From: Desulfovibrio sp.
Lineage (GTDB): Bacteria > Desulfobacterota > Desulfovibrionia > Desulfovibrionales > Desulfovibrionaceae
DNA: 46,158 bases
NCBI GenBank assembly: GCA_031260965.1
Contig: JAISKK010000003.1
Location: 1-46,158 of the forward strand
Direction: 5' to 3'
The notes beneath the pieces are model-generated. The model saw nothing but the letters and a program-made list of their open reading frames with translations, searched no databases and was not told the DNA's origin. Both the position numbers and the translations under genes were made by a program. Numbering within the stretch: the stretch's first letter is position 1; the number at the start of each line of letters is the position of its first letter. Below are positions 23,107 through 30,504 of this stretch, in pieces.

Positions 23107-23840
23107 GTAAGGTGGACGAAAAATAATCCTTGCGTCAGGCGGAGAAGATGCTGGAGATGGTCGGCATACCGGGCGGACGCGCCGGGGAATACCCGCACCA
23201 GTTCTCCGGCGGCATGAAGCAGCGCGTGGTCATCGCCATCGCCCTTGCCTGTGGTCCTGCCCTGCTGATTGCCGATGAGCCCACGACCGCTCTCGACGTC
23301 ACCATTCAGGCGCAGGTTCTAAAGCTTATCAATGATCTCAAGGAGAAATCGCGGATGTCCATGCTCATGATCACGCATGACCTTGGGATTGTGGCGGAGG
23401 TCTGCGACGAGCCGGTCTCCGCTCTTGATGTTTCCATACAGGCCCAGATACTGAATCTTATGAAAAAAGTTCAGCGGGACATGGGCATTACATACATCTT
23501 CATCACCCACGACCTCTCTGTGGTCAAGCATTTTTCCGACGACATCGCGGTTATGTACCTGGGGCGCCTGGCCGAAAAAGCCCCTTCCGAGTCTCTTTTC
23601 GCCAACCCGATGCACCCGTATACCGAGGCGCTGTCGGCAATTCCCGTGCCGCGTATTCACAACCGTCCCGAGCGGATTATGCTCCAGGGTGAAATAACCT
23701 CTCCCATCAATCCCGATCCCGTCTGCCGCTTCGCAAACCGCTGTAACCATGCAATGGAGATATGCAACAAGGAAGAACCCCCTCTGCTTGAGGTGCGGCC
23801 ATCCCACTTTGTGGCCTGTCACCTTGTCCGGGATTTATAG
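23107..23840 (+). pseudogene. OppD/OppF chimeric remnant of a peptide ABC transporter ATPase
   Basis: From about 23107 the DNA encodes the middle of an OppD/DppD-type ATPase, with an in-frame TAA at 23124. It then continues as a 236-codon ORF (first possible start TTG 23130) with signature FSGGMKQR, Walker [15 protein letters not shown] and switch His [13 protein letters not shown]. At 23400-23411 it passes in frame into OppF sequence: [36 protein letters not shown] and the C-terminal family tail ([19 protein letters not shown] ... CRFANRC). It therefore has two Walker B/switch blocks, one signature motif and no Walker A, and cannot bind ATP normally. It is a deletion scar of an opp/dpp operon. 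Confidence 0.85.
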
Positions 23841-23848
23841 CGTCTTTA

Positions 23849-23882
23849 ACATCTGTATACATTTCCAATGTTTATCTGCTCT
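23849..23882. repeat. Dispersed palindromic repeat, copy 3 (right arm conserved)
   Basis: The right arm AATGTTTATCTGCTCT matches the repeat at 21871-21909. The left side is degraded, and only the inner TATACATT pairs well around a TCC loop. It lies at the junction of the opp remnant and lysA (convergent). On the minus strand its right arm forms the last two codons and stop of lysA (AGC AGA TAA). Confidence 0.6.
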
Positions 23883-25143
23883 GGTCCGGATAAACCCGGA
23901 GCAGATCCTCCAGGCAGTCTCTGCGCCGGACAAGACGGCAGCCTCCGTCGGCGCCGATCAGAACTTCAGCCGGACGCAGACGCTGGTTGTAATTGGAACT
24001 CATGGAGTGACCGTAGGCCCCGGCGTCCAGAATACCGACGATGTCGCCCTCGGCCAGTTCCGGCAGTTTCCTGTCTTTGGCCAGCACATCGCCGGTCTCA
24101 CAGATATTGCCGACTATGGTCTGGCGCAGCAGGGGACGCGGCCCCGGCAAGGCGGGGTAGACTTCCACATCGTGGAAGGAATCATAAATCATGGGCCGGG
24201 CCAGGACGGTAAAACCGAGGTCTGTGCCCACATAGCGGACCGGACCGTTGTTTTTTACCGCCAGGGTCGTGCCGAGCAGGATGGAACATTCGGCAGCCAC
24301 GTAGCGCCCCGGCTCAATGATAAATTTGCCGGTGAACGCGTGCCGCCTGCGAAAATTATCAAGCAGGACGTCGAAGCGGCTGCGGAAGTCGGCAAGATCG
24401 AGGCGCTGTTCGCCCTTGTATTTACGGTAGGGGATGCCGAAGCCGCCGCCGAAATCGATAAGCTCCAAACCGGGGAATTCGGCCGCCGTCTCCAGAAGCC
24501 AGCGCGCGGCCTCCAGATATGGAAGAGGGTCCATGAACAGGGAGCCTACATGCTGGTTAAGGCCTATGAGTTTCAGGTCATATTTCTTGAGAGCGACACG
24601 CATGGCCCCGAAATCTTCCGGGGTCACGCCGAATTTGGTGTTCTTGCCGGCCGTCACCACTTTGGAGCTATGTCCGGCCCCGATGCCCGGATTGACGCGC
24701 GCCATAATCTTGCCGCCCGGATTGACGCGCCCGAAACATTCAATCTGGGCGACGGAGTCCACGCTGACGTGGTCCGCTTTGGCATAAGCCAGGGCCAGTT
24801 CCTCGGAGCTTACATTGTTGCAGACATAACAGATTTGTTCCTTTTTGAATCCGGCCCGTTCAAGCAGGGCGACCTCTCCCGGACTCATGGCGTCGGCGAT
24901 CAGGCCTTCCTCACGGATGATGCGCAAAAGATGCGGGTTGCCGTTGGCCTTGGTTGAATAGCAGACCTTGAATCCCGCTTCGCCGGACAGGCCTTTCATG
25001 TCCCGGCAACGTGCCCGCAGGATGTTTTCGTTATATACATAAAGGGGGCTGCCGAAGTCGCGGATCAGGTCATGCGGGTTTTGCGCCCCGAAAAAATTCA
25101 GATCCGCGCTATAGCTGTTTCTAAGTGCTTGGCTTTCTTTCAT
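23872..25143 (-). CDS. lysA: Diaminopimelate decarboxylase
   Basis: The last step of lysine synthesis, meso-diaminopimelate to L-lysine, PLP-dependent. It has 423 residues from ATG 25143, which follows GAAGAAAAG; the ORF-track start four codons earlier is GTG. The fold-III PLP Lys lies in VCYSTKANGNPHLL (about K65). Other family blocks are GFKKEQICYVCNN, ARVNPGIGAGHSSKVVTAGKNTKFG, LNQHVGSLFMD, LIDFGGGFGIPY, IIEPGRYVAAEC, VGNICETGDVLAKDR and GAYGHSMSSNYNQRLRP near the active site. The last residues, DQSR, are encoded by a palindromic repeat, so the C-terminus has probably been remodelled. Confidence 0.96.
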   Translation of the reverse strand: MKESQALRNSYSADLNFFGAQNPHDLIRDFGSPLYVYNENILRARCRDMKGLSGEAGFKVCYSTKANGNPHLLRIIREEGLIADAMSPGEVALLERAGFKKEQICYVCNNVSSEELALAYAKADHVSVDSVAQIECFGRVNPGGKIMARVNPGIGAGHSSKVVTAGKNTKFGVTPEDFGAMRVALKKYDLKLIGLNQHVGSLFMDPLPYLEAARWLLETAAEFPGLELIDFGGGFGIPYRKYKGEQRLDLADFRSRFDVLLDNFRRRHAFTGKFIIEPGRYVAAECSILLGTTLAVKNNGPVRYVGTDLGFTVLARPMIYDSFHDVEVYPALPGPRPLLRQTIVGNICETGDVLAKDRKLPELAEGDIVGILDAGAYGHSMSSNYNQRLRPAEVLIGADGGCRLVRRRDCLEDLLRVYPDQSR

Positions 25144-25274
25144 GCTTTTCTTCACTGGGGTTGGAGTTTTTGCAGTTCATTAAACTGTCTGGGCGGACTG
25201 GTCAAGCGCCGCCAGTACCTGATTCACAGGTCTGCGTAGAAGTTTGCGGATCGGCTGCGGGATTTAAGGAAAAA

Positions 25275-25961
25275 TCACTTCGCGCGTTGTGCGGAAAGTT
25301 TCCGGTAAGCCTCAAGCACCCGGACCACAAAGTCCCGCGTTTCCTGATAGGGAGGAATCCCCCCGTATTTGCGGACTGCTGCCGGACCGGCGTTGTAAGC
25401 GGCAAGAGAAAGTTCCAGGCGCGGAAAATCCCGTAGCTGCGCCGCCAGATAACGCGCCCCGGCGTCAGTGCTGGCCATGGGATCAAAAAAATCCGTAAGT
25501 CCAAGCTCCCTGCCCGTCTCCGGCATAATCTGCATGGCCCCGAGCGCGCCTTTGCCGGAAACAGCGTCGCGCTTGAAGTTGGATTCAATCTGCAGCACGG
25601 CCGTCAGCAAGGCCACATCCACGCCATGCCGTCCGCCCGCCATATATATGATACGTTCCCAATCCGGGCCTACTGCGGCACGGATGACCCCGGCATAGGA
25701 CGAAGGCTTCGCGCGCGCCTTACTCTCCGCTGGGGACCCTTTGCGGGGCAAAGCCCTTATACGCATAGGCGGTGAGCCGCCGCTCCCCTTCTCATAGCCC
25801 CGCAGACGGACAAGTCCTTCCCGCCGCTCCGCGCTGCGGTCCGGCATCGCGTCCCGCTCCGCAGCCGCGCTCCGGGCATGAGAGAAAAAAGCCCCCAGAC
25901 AGCAGATCAAGACAAGAGCGCAGGTGCGGAAAGAGAAAAACGCGCAACCCGTAAAATTCAT
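25275..25961 (-). CDS. Lytic transglycosylase (SLT family), secreted
   Basis: A peptidoglycan-cleaving enzyme that forms 1,6-anhydromuropeptides in the periplasm. From the internal ATG at 25961 it begins with a signal-like helix (CAFFSFRTCALVLICCLGAFFSHARSA). A basic/Ser-rich linker follows, then an SLT domain (about residues 95-215). The catalytic Glu is in LLTAVLQIESNFKRDAVS. GALGAMQIMPETGRELGL, ARYLAAQLRDF and SLAAYNAGPAAVRKYGG are the usual goose-lysozyme-like blocks. The ORF-track start 26 codons upstream adds another short hydrophobic piece and is less likely. The ribosome site is weak. The gene is separate from lysA, with a 131-base gap. Confidence 0.9.
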   Translation of the reverse strand: MNFTGCAFFSFRTCALVLICCLGAFFSHARSAAAERDAMPDRSAERREGLVRLRGYEKGSGGSPPMRIRALPRKGSPAESKARAKPSSYAGVIRAAVGPDWERIIYMAGGRHGVDVALLTAVLQIESNFKRDAVSGKGALGAMQIMPETGRELGLTDFFDPMASTDAGARYLAAQLRDFPRLELSLAAYNAGPAAVRKYGGIPPYQETRDFVVRVLEAYRKLSAQRAK

Positions 25962-26143
25962 TGTCCAAGCATATATAAAAGGCCACACCCTGTCCATCAA
26001 GGAGCAGGAATGATTCGATTTTCTGTCCAGGTTTCCCAAACAGCCAAAAGGATATTGGTTGACTCTTCAAGCTAATTCCTGCGACAAAACCCGTGCAGAG
26101 GATAAAGACATTCAACTCAAGCTCCGCCCTTCATGGGGAAAAA

Positions 26144-26710
26144 ATGATTATCAATATTCACGGGTTCACCGGCAGCGGAAACAATTCAAAATACAGATGG
26201 CTGCAAGACAATATTCAGGATCATGAAATATATTCGCCAACCTTCGACTACAGCTCACAAAGTCCGCAGGGCATTCTGGATCGGCTTTCCGAGAAGGTAG
26301 CCTGCTGTTCCCAGACAAAATCTGACGACCTGACCGGGTTGTATGTGCTGGGCAGCAGCCTGGGCGCTTTTTTTGCCCGTTGTCTCAATTTGCTGTATCC
26401 GAAACTGACGACCGTACTCATCAATCCGGCTCTTGCGCCATTTCTGCCACTGCGCGGATACATTGATTGCAGGGCATATCTTGCCTTGTTGGCAAATCTG
26501 GCCTATGCCGACGACAATTTGGGAGATGAAAGCAGGCTTTACGTCATCATGGGCGATGCCGACGAAGTCATAAATCACGAAAAAATGACCAGGCCCCTGC
26601 TGCCTCCGAATTTTAAACGCATTTATGTGATCCGGGGTGGTGTGCATCGCCTGGATTTGGGACATGAGGTGAGCGGTATTCTGAAGTCAATCTTCGGGAA
26701 CAAAACATAA
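26144..26710 (+). CDS. YqiA-like alpha/beta-hydrolase (UPF0227 esterase family)
   Basis: A 188-residue small esterase-like protein. It opens with MIINIHGFTGSGNNSKYRWLQ (oxyanion region) and carries the nucleophile elbow GSSLGAFFARCL. The Asp is in YVIMGDADEVI and the His in RGGVHRLDLG, a complete catalytic triad in the YqiA/UPF0227 arrangement. The substrate is unknown; relatives hydrolyse short acyl esters or thioesters. ATG 26144 is preceded by GGGGAAAAA; the ORF-track start 17 codons upstream is less likely. Codon use is visibly more AT-rich than its neighbours, and it is divergent from the transglycosylase, which fits later acquisition. Confidence 0.8.
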   Translation: MIINIHGFTGSGNNSKYRWLQDNIQDHEIYSPTFDYSSQSPQGILDRLSEKVACCSQTKSDDLTGLYVLGSSLGAFFARCLNLLYPKLTTVLINPALAPFLPLRGYIDCRAYLALLANLAYADDNLGDESRLYVIMGDADEVINHEKMTRPLLPPNFKRIYVIRGGVHRLDLGHEVSGILKSIFGNKT

Positions 26711-26763
26711 AAGTATTTTCCGACGTAAGCGTCCTTTCAGTCCCTTCTTTTCAAGCCAATCGA

Positions 26764-26804
26764 ATTTGCCATAATGCCCCAGCCAAGGAGACATTATGGC
26801 AAAT
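26764..26804. repeat. Inverted repeat, 13-bp perfect arms, 15-bp spacer
   Basis: ATTTGCCATAATG and CATTATGGCAAAT are perfect inverted arms separated by 15 bases that include AAGGAGA. The right arm starts an ATG followed by a ten-codon ORF (MANHIQRCLQ). It lies between convergent genes (YqiA-like and DUF4139). It may be a bidirectional terminator-like hairpin without U-tract, or the relic of a small mobile element. Confidence 0.5.
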
Positions 26805-26846
26805 CACATACAGCGTTGTCTGCAATAACAGCGACACAACGCCGTT

Positions 26847-28421
26847 CTATCTTCCCGGAATAAAAGGCATATCCGCCGGGGCCTTGACTTCCACAAAGTG
26901 TTTGATCAGCATCTCTCCCTTGGCCTTAAGCTCATTTTTCCAGACATAGATACTGTCTTTCTCCGTTTCCGGGACCGGCTCGGAGCGGATCTGGACGCGG
27001 ATTGCCTCGTCGGAGGGTTTGGGCAAAGGATCTTCAACGCGCAGGTTCACCGGGAAAGAATGTCCGTTGACAACTTTAATCTCCCATTCCCAGATTTCGC
27101 TCCTCTCCTTGTTGATCAACCCCTTCTCCCCCCCAATGCGTTTGACGAGCCGCGCCGAGGAGCTGACCAGGGCATCGGGGCCGAAAAAAAGTTCCGGTTC
27201 ATCGCCGCTGTAAGCAAAAACCGCACTGCCCACCACCCTGCCGTCCAGGGCATAAACCGCCTGCCCGCGCGGCAGTTCCCTGGGCAGGGGCAATTTGGCC
27301 TCCACACCGAGAAAAGCCTTGTCCTGAACGCCAGGACGCAGGATATAACGAAAAACTCCCTTCCATTCCTCATCCCGCACCAGAGTCAGTCGCAGACGCT
27401 CGCCCGAAGGCAGGGATCTCTTGCCCAGATCCCATTGCTGAAAGGTGGACATTTCCCGCATAAGGGCCTGCTGCGGAGCTTCCATCGGCTTCTTGGCATC
27501 CGGCATCGAAACTTCTTCGGAAGACTCCGGCATGGCGGCTGCGCGCATCCTGGCCGCCGGAGCCGGCAGCAGGACCACCGGGCTGGAAATGCGCCATTCC
27601 GGCAGAGGTTGAGGGGCAAGTTTCGAAGAAGGAGCGATGGTGGCCACGGAGATCTCCGTTGCGCTCCAGTCAAATCCGGAGCGCTGCCAGACCTCGGCTT
27701 CCTGCCGGAAAACGACCAGACCGGCGTCGGGCCTGGCCTCAAAACGGTAGGCCGGGCTCCAGCCGCAACCCCGCAACATATAGGTATAGACGATTGGCAG
27801 AGGGGCAGAGGGCACGGCGTTCAAAAACACGCGGGCCCGCCGCACATAAAGGCGCTCCGGACCGATCTGGCGCAAGCGCTTTTCCGTCTCGTTAATACGC
27901 TCCTGTATCCGCTCAAGCTTGCGCTGCAAATCCGGCAGGGCTTTCTGCGCCTCCGGCAAATGACGGAGCATGGCGGCGTCAAGTTTTTCCATCTCATCGG
28001 CTGTGGCTATTTTGTCCGGGCGCGCGTTTTCCCAAAAAGAGACACTGGCCTGTAAAGCTTTGCTTTCGCCGAGCAGTCCCGCCTGCTCAAGGCGCAGTTT
28101 TTCCAGATCCGCGCGCAGACTTTGCCGTAACTGACTCTCCTGTCCGGACATCTGAGCTTCTTCAGGCTCATCCCAAACCAGGGAACTCACTGCATTGCCC
28201 TGAATCTGGATGCTGAGCGTACCGCTCTCCGCCTCCCCCGGCAGGGTTACGACAAAAGAAGCCGCGCCCGCATCAACGGTCTCGCGCACGGTAATCAGGG
28301 CCTTGCCGGGATAGATGATCGCGGATCCCGGCCTGGCGGGCAGGGAGTTTTCCGGTGCGGCCGTCGCGGGCGTTGCGCATACAAGACAGGCTGTCATCAA
28401 GATAAAGAGATATTTGCCCAT
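26847..28421 (-). CDS. DUF4139 / mucoidy-inhibitor-A-like exported protein
   Basis: A 524-residue protein. It has a signal peptide (MGKYLFILMTACLVCATPATAA), an N-terminal beta domain, a long coiled-coil stretch (about residues 85-185, LRQSLRADLEKLRLEQ ... LERIQERINETEKRLRQIG) and a C-terminal DUF4139 beta domain (VFLNAVPSAPLPIVYTYMLRGCGWSPAYRFEAR ... WEWEIKVVNGHSFPVNLRVEDPLP). The architecture matches the MuiA family, known by name from mucoid-phenotype screens but of unknown biochemistry. A Pro/Met-rich linker (PAARMRAAAMPESSEEVSMPDAKK) splits the C-terminal part. The start at 28421 follows GGAG. It lies 19 bases after tgt on the same strand and may be co-transcribed. Confidence 0.85.
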   Translation of the reverse strand: MGKYLFILMTACLVCATPATAAPENSLPARPGSAIIYPGKALITVRETVDAGAASFVVTLPGEAESGTLSIQIQGNAVSSLVWDEPEEAQMSGQESQLRQSLRADLEKLRLEQAGLLGESKALQASVSFWENARPDKIATADEMEKLDAAMLRHLPEAQKALPDLQRKLERIQERINETEKRLRQIGPERLYVRRARVFLNAVPSAPLPIVYTYMLRGCGWSPAYRFEARPDAGLVVFRQEAEVWQRSGFDWSATEISVATIAPSSKLAPQPLPEWRISSPVVLLPAPAARMRAAAMPESSEEVSMPDAKKPMEAPQQALMREMSTFQQWDLGKRSLPSGERLRLTLVRDEEWKGVFRYILRPGVQDKAFLGVEAKLPLPRELPRGQAVYALDGRVVGSAVFAYSGDEPELFFGPDALVSSSARLVKRIGGEKGLINKERSEIWEWEIKVVNGHSFPVNLRVEDPLPKPSDEAIRVQIRSEPVPETEKDSIYVWKNELKAKGEMLIKHFVEVKAPADMPFIPGR

Positions 28422-28440
28422 TGGAGACTCCATTGTAGAA

Positions 28441-29571
28441 TTATATATCATAAAGCGCGGTCACTTCTGCGTAAAATGCGGCAAACTTTCCTTCCCGAAC
28501 AGCCTGACGAGCCTTGCGCATCAGATCCTGGTAATAGGTCAGATTATGCAGGGAATTCAGGCGCAGGGCAAGGATTTCCCCGCTGACGAAAAGATGGCGC
28601 AGGTAGGCGCGGGAAAAAGTGCGGCAGGTATAGCAGGAGCAGGCCGGGTCAAGGGAATTTTCGTCCTGCGCGAATTCCCGGCGTTTGATGTTGATCTTCC
28701 CGAATGAGGTATAGAGGGTCCCGTTACGGGCATTGCGGGTTGGCAGCACGCAGTCGAACATGTCTATGCCGCAGCTTATTCCCACAATCAGGTCCAGGGG
28801 CGTGCCCACTCCCATGAGATAACGCGGCTTGTCCGCCGGGAGCAGGGGCACGGTATGGGCAAGCAGATCATACATCTCTTCCCGGCTCTCTCCCACGGAC
28901 AGGCCGCCTATGGCAAAACCGTCCACGGGAAGTTCCGTGAGCTGCTGCACGGAACGCGTGCGCAGTTCTTTAAAAAATCCGCCCTGGGTGATGGCGAAAA
29001 GCAGAGGTCGCGGCCAGGCGTCTTGCGCATAAGGAAAGGCGGCGAGAGAACGTTGCGCCCAGCGGGTCGTGAGGTCCACGGATCTGGCCGTATAGTCCAA
29101 AGGGGTGTTGTAGGCCACGCATTCGTCCAGGGGCATCAGGATGTCCGAACCCATATTGCTCTGGATTTGCATGACCTTTTCCGGGGTGAAAAGATGTTTT
29201 GACCCATCCAGATGGGAGCGGAAAGTGACACCCTCCTCACTGAAGCGGCTTAAGGCGGAAAGACTGAAGGCCTGAAAACCGCCGCTGTCCGTGAGTATGG
29301 GCCGGTCCCAGGCGCAGAAACGGTGCAAGCCGCCCTGATCGGCAATCAGTTCGTCGCCGGGGCGCAGATAAAGATGATAGGTGTTCCCGAGAATGATTTC
29401 CGCGCCGATATCGCGCAGATCGGCAGGGCTTAAGGCCTTGACGCTACCCGCCGTGCCTACGGGCATGAAAGCCGGCGTTTGCGCCAACCCGTGAGCTGTG
29501 CGCAAGATCCCCGCGCGCGCGCGCTGATCCCGGCCGCTTACGCTAAAAACCCCGCCTCCTGCTGCATCCAA
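28441..29571 (-). CDS. tgt: tRNA-guanine transglycosylase (queuine/preQ1)
   Basis: Exchanges guanine-34 of GUN tRNAs for preQ1, the step before QueA. It has 376 residues, the usual length. Key blocks are [33 protein letters not shown], the catalytic/recognition [22 protein letters not shown]-type helix, [44 protein letters not shown] (nucleophile Asp) and the zinc site [18 protein letters not shown]. The start is TTG 29571: the N-terminus ([15 protein letters not shown]) lacks an ATG in frame. An AGGAGG lies just inside the ORF, so the true start remains uncertain. ihfA and the HIT gene lie upstream on the same strand. Confidence 0.96.
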   Translation of the reverse strand: MDAAGGGVFSVSGRDQRARAGILRTAHGLAQTPAFMPVGTAGSVKALSPADLRDIGAEIILGNTYHLYLRPGDELIADQGGLHRFCAWDRPILTDSGGFQAFSLSALSRFSEEGVTFRSHLDGSKHLFTPEKVMQIQSNMGSDILMPLDECVAYNTPLDYTARSVDLTTRWAQRSLAAFPYAQDAWPRPLLFAITQGGFFKELRTRSVQQLTELPVDGFAIGGLSVGESREEMYDLLAHTVPLLPADKPRYLMGVGTPLDLIVGISCGIDMFDCVLPTRNARNGTLYTSFGKINIKRREFAQDENSLDPACSCYTCRTFSRAYLRHLFVSGEILALRLNSLHNLTYYQDLMRKARQAVREGKFAAFYAEVTALYDI

Positions 29572-29617
29572 ACTGCGGCCCGCGTCTGCCTGCGAAATGT
29601 CCCGGTGAAAAACCGGA

Positions 29618-29911
29618 TCATTCCTTGTTCAGCTCGGCCCGCAATTTGCGCGAAAGACGAAAGACCACAACCTTGCGCGGGGGAAGGGTAATGGTGGCGT
29701 CAGTCTGCGGATTGCGACCCTTGCGCGCCTTTTTGTCATAGGCTTCGAATTTCCCCAGCCCGCTGACCAGCAGAAAATGATCCTTTTTGATAGCCTGTTT
29801 GCTCAGACGCAATAAAGATTCCACAAGTTTTTTCACTTCATTGCGCTTTTGACCCTTTTTCTCATAAATGAGATCAACAATATCGGCCTTGGTCAAAGTT
29901 TTTTCGCTCAT
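29618..29911 (-). CDS. ihfA: HU/IHF-family DNA-binding protein, IHF-alpha type
   Basis: A 97-residue architectural DNA-bending protein. It opens with [29 protein letters not shown]. The GLGKF turn leads into the arm with the IHF signature [32 protein letters not shown], which intercalates Pro into the minor groove. GRNPxT and the following arm point to IHF-alpha more than HU. ATG 29911 follows GGAGGGAGC and overlaps the stop of the HIT gene (ATGA), so translation is coupled to it; the ORF-track start five codons earlier lies inside that ribosome site. A beta partner is not in this window. Confidence 0.9.
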   Translation of the reverse strand: MSEKTLTKADIVDLIYEKKGQKRNEVKKLVESLLRLSKQAIKKDHFLLVSGLGKFEAYDKKARKGRNPQTDATITLPPRKVVVFRLSRKLRAELNKE

Positions 29912-30360
29912 ATGCTCCCTCCGCAATCGAATGCCGCGCGCTCTTTGATGGATTTCGCCAGTTGCCCCATTCCCGCGTTATCTTTATATTTGCCCCCAGG
30001 CCAGGCGGAGAGACCGTCGCCGTCGACCCTGGGCACAATATGCCAGTGAAAATGGGGAACGACCTGTCCGGCCACCCCAAAGTTGTTGGATATACAGTTA
30101 AAGCCGCCGCATCCGCATTCCGCCATAAGCGCCCCGGCCACCCGACGCAGGGCAGAAAGCAGAGCTTCGCCTTCCCCGGCCGGCAGATCCAGCAGGGTCG
30201 GATAATGACCCCTGGGGACAACCAGAGCATGCCCCCGGCTAATCGGGTTTATATCCAGAAAGGCATAAACATCGGCGTCTTCATAAACGCAGGCCGAAGG
30301 AATGGTTCCGGATACGATTTTACAAAAAATACAGTCGGCGTCAAAAGGGCGGCTGGGCAT
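29908..30360 (-). CDS. HIT-family nucleotide hydrolase/transferase
   Basis: A 150-residue histidine-triad protein, related to Hint-type purine nucleoside phosphoramidases. DADCIFCKIVSGTIPSA at the start carries the common zinc Cys pair. AFLDINPISRGHALVVPRGHY forms the nucleotide pocket. The active-site triad is VVPHFHWHIVPR (H-x-H-x-H). The tail after the triad is about 30 residues longer than minimal Hint proteins. The natural substrate is unknown. It overlaps ihfA by four bases, an unusual pairing that suggests a shared transcript rather than a shared pathway. The ribosome site is weak. Confidence 0.93.
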   Translation of the reverse strand: MPSRPFDADCIFCKIVSGTIPSACVYEDADVYAFLDINPISRGHALVVPRGHYPTLLDLPAGEGEALLSALRRVAGALMAECGCGGFNCISNNFGVAGQVVPHFHWHIVPRVDGDGLSAWPGGKYKDNAGMGQLAKSIKERAAFDCGGSI

Positions 30361-30457
30361 CGGCTTTTACTTTATCCCCTGGACAGACGCGTCTCGGACT
30401 TGAGGCGACCTGCCGGCTGACGAAAAACAAAATTATCCCGTTAAACATCTTACGCCT

Positions 30458-30474
30458 TATCATAGCCTGTGATA
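30458..30474. promoter_or_regulatory. Small inverted repeat in the HIT/radical-SAM divergent gap
   Basis: TATCA and TGATA arms separated by 7 bases lie in the 144-base gap between the divergent HIT and radical-SAM genes, about 30 bases before the latter's start. This is a possible operator; nothing identifies the regulator. Confidence 0.25.
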
Positions 30475-30504
30475 CGCTGAAAAATCAAGTAGGTTCGGCA
30501 AACA

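Noticed and set aside
23130-23840. Functional peptide-transporter ATPase (OppF)
   Set aside because: No Walker A anywhere in the frame, duplicated Walker B and switch regions, and an upstream in-frame stop; treated as a chimeric remnant.
23749-24957. 402-codon plus ORF opposite lysA
   Set aside because: Shadow: lysA on the minus strand has all family motifs; the plus translation is repetitive Gly/His/Asp with no ribosome site.
26898-28055. 385-codon plus ORF opposite the DUF4139 gene
   Set aside because: Shadow; the minus strand has a signal peptide, coiled coil and DUF4139.
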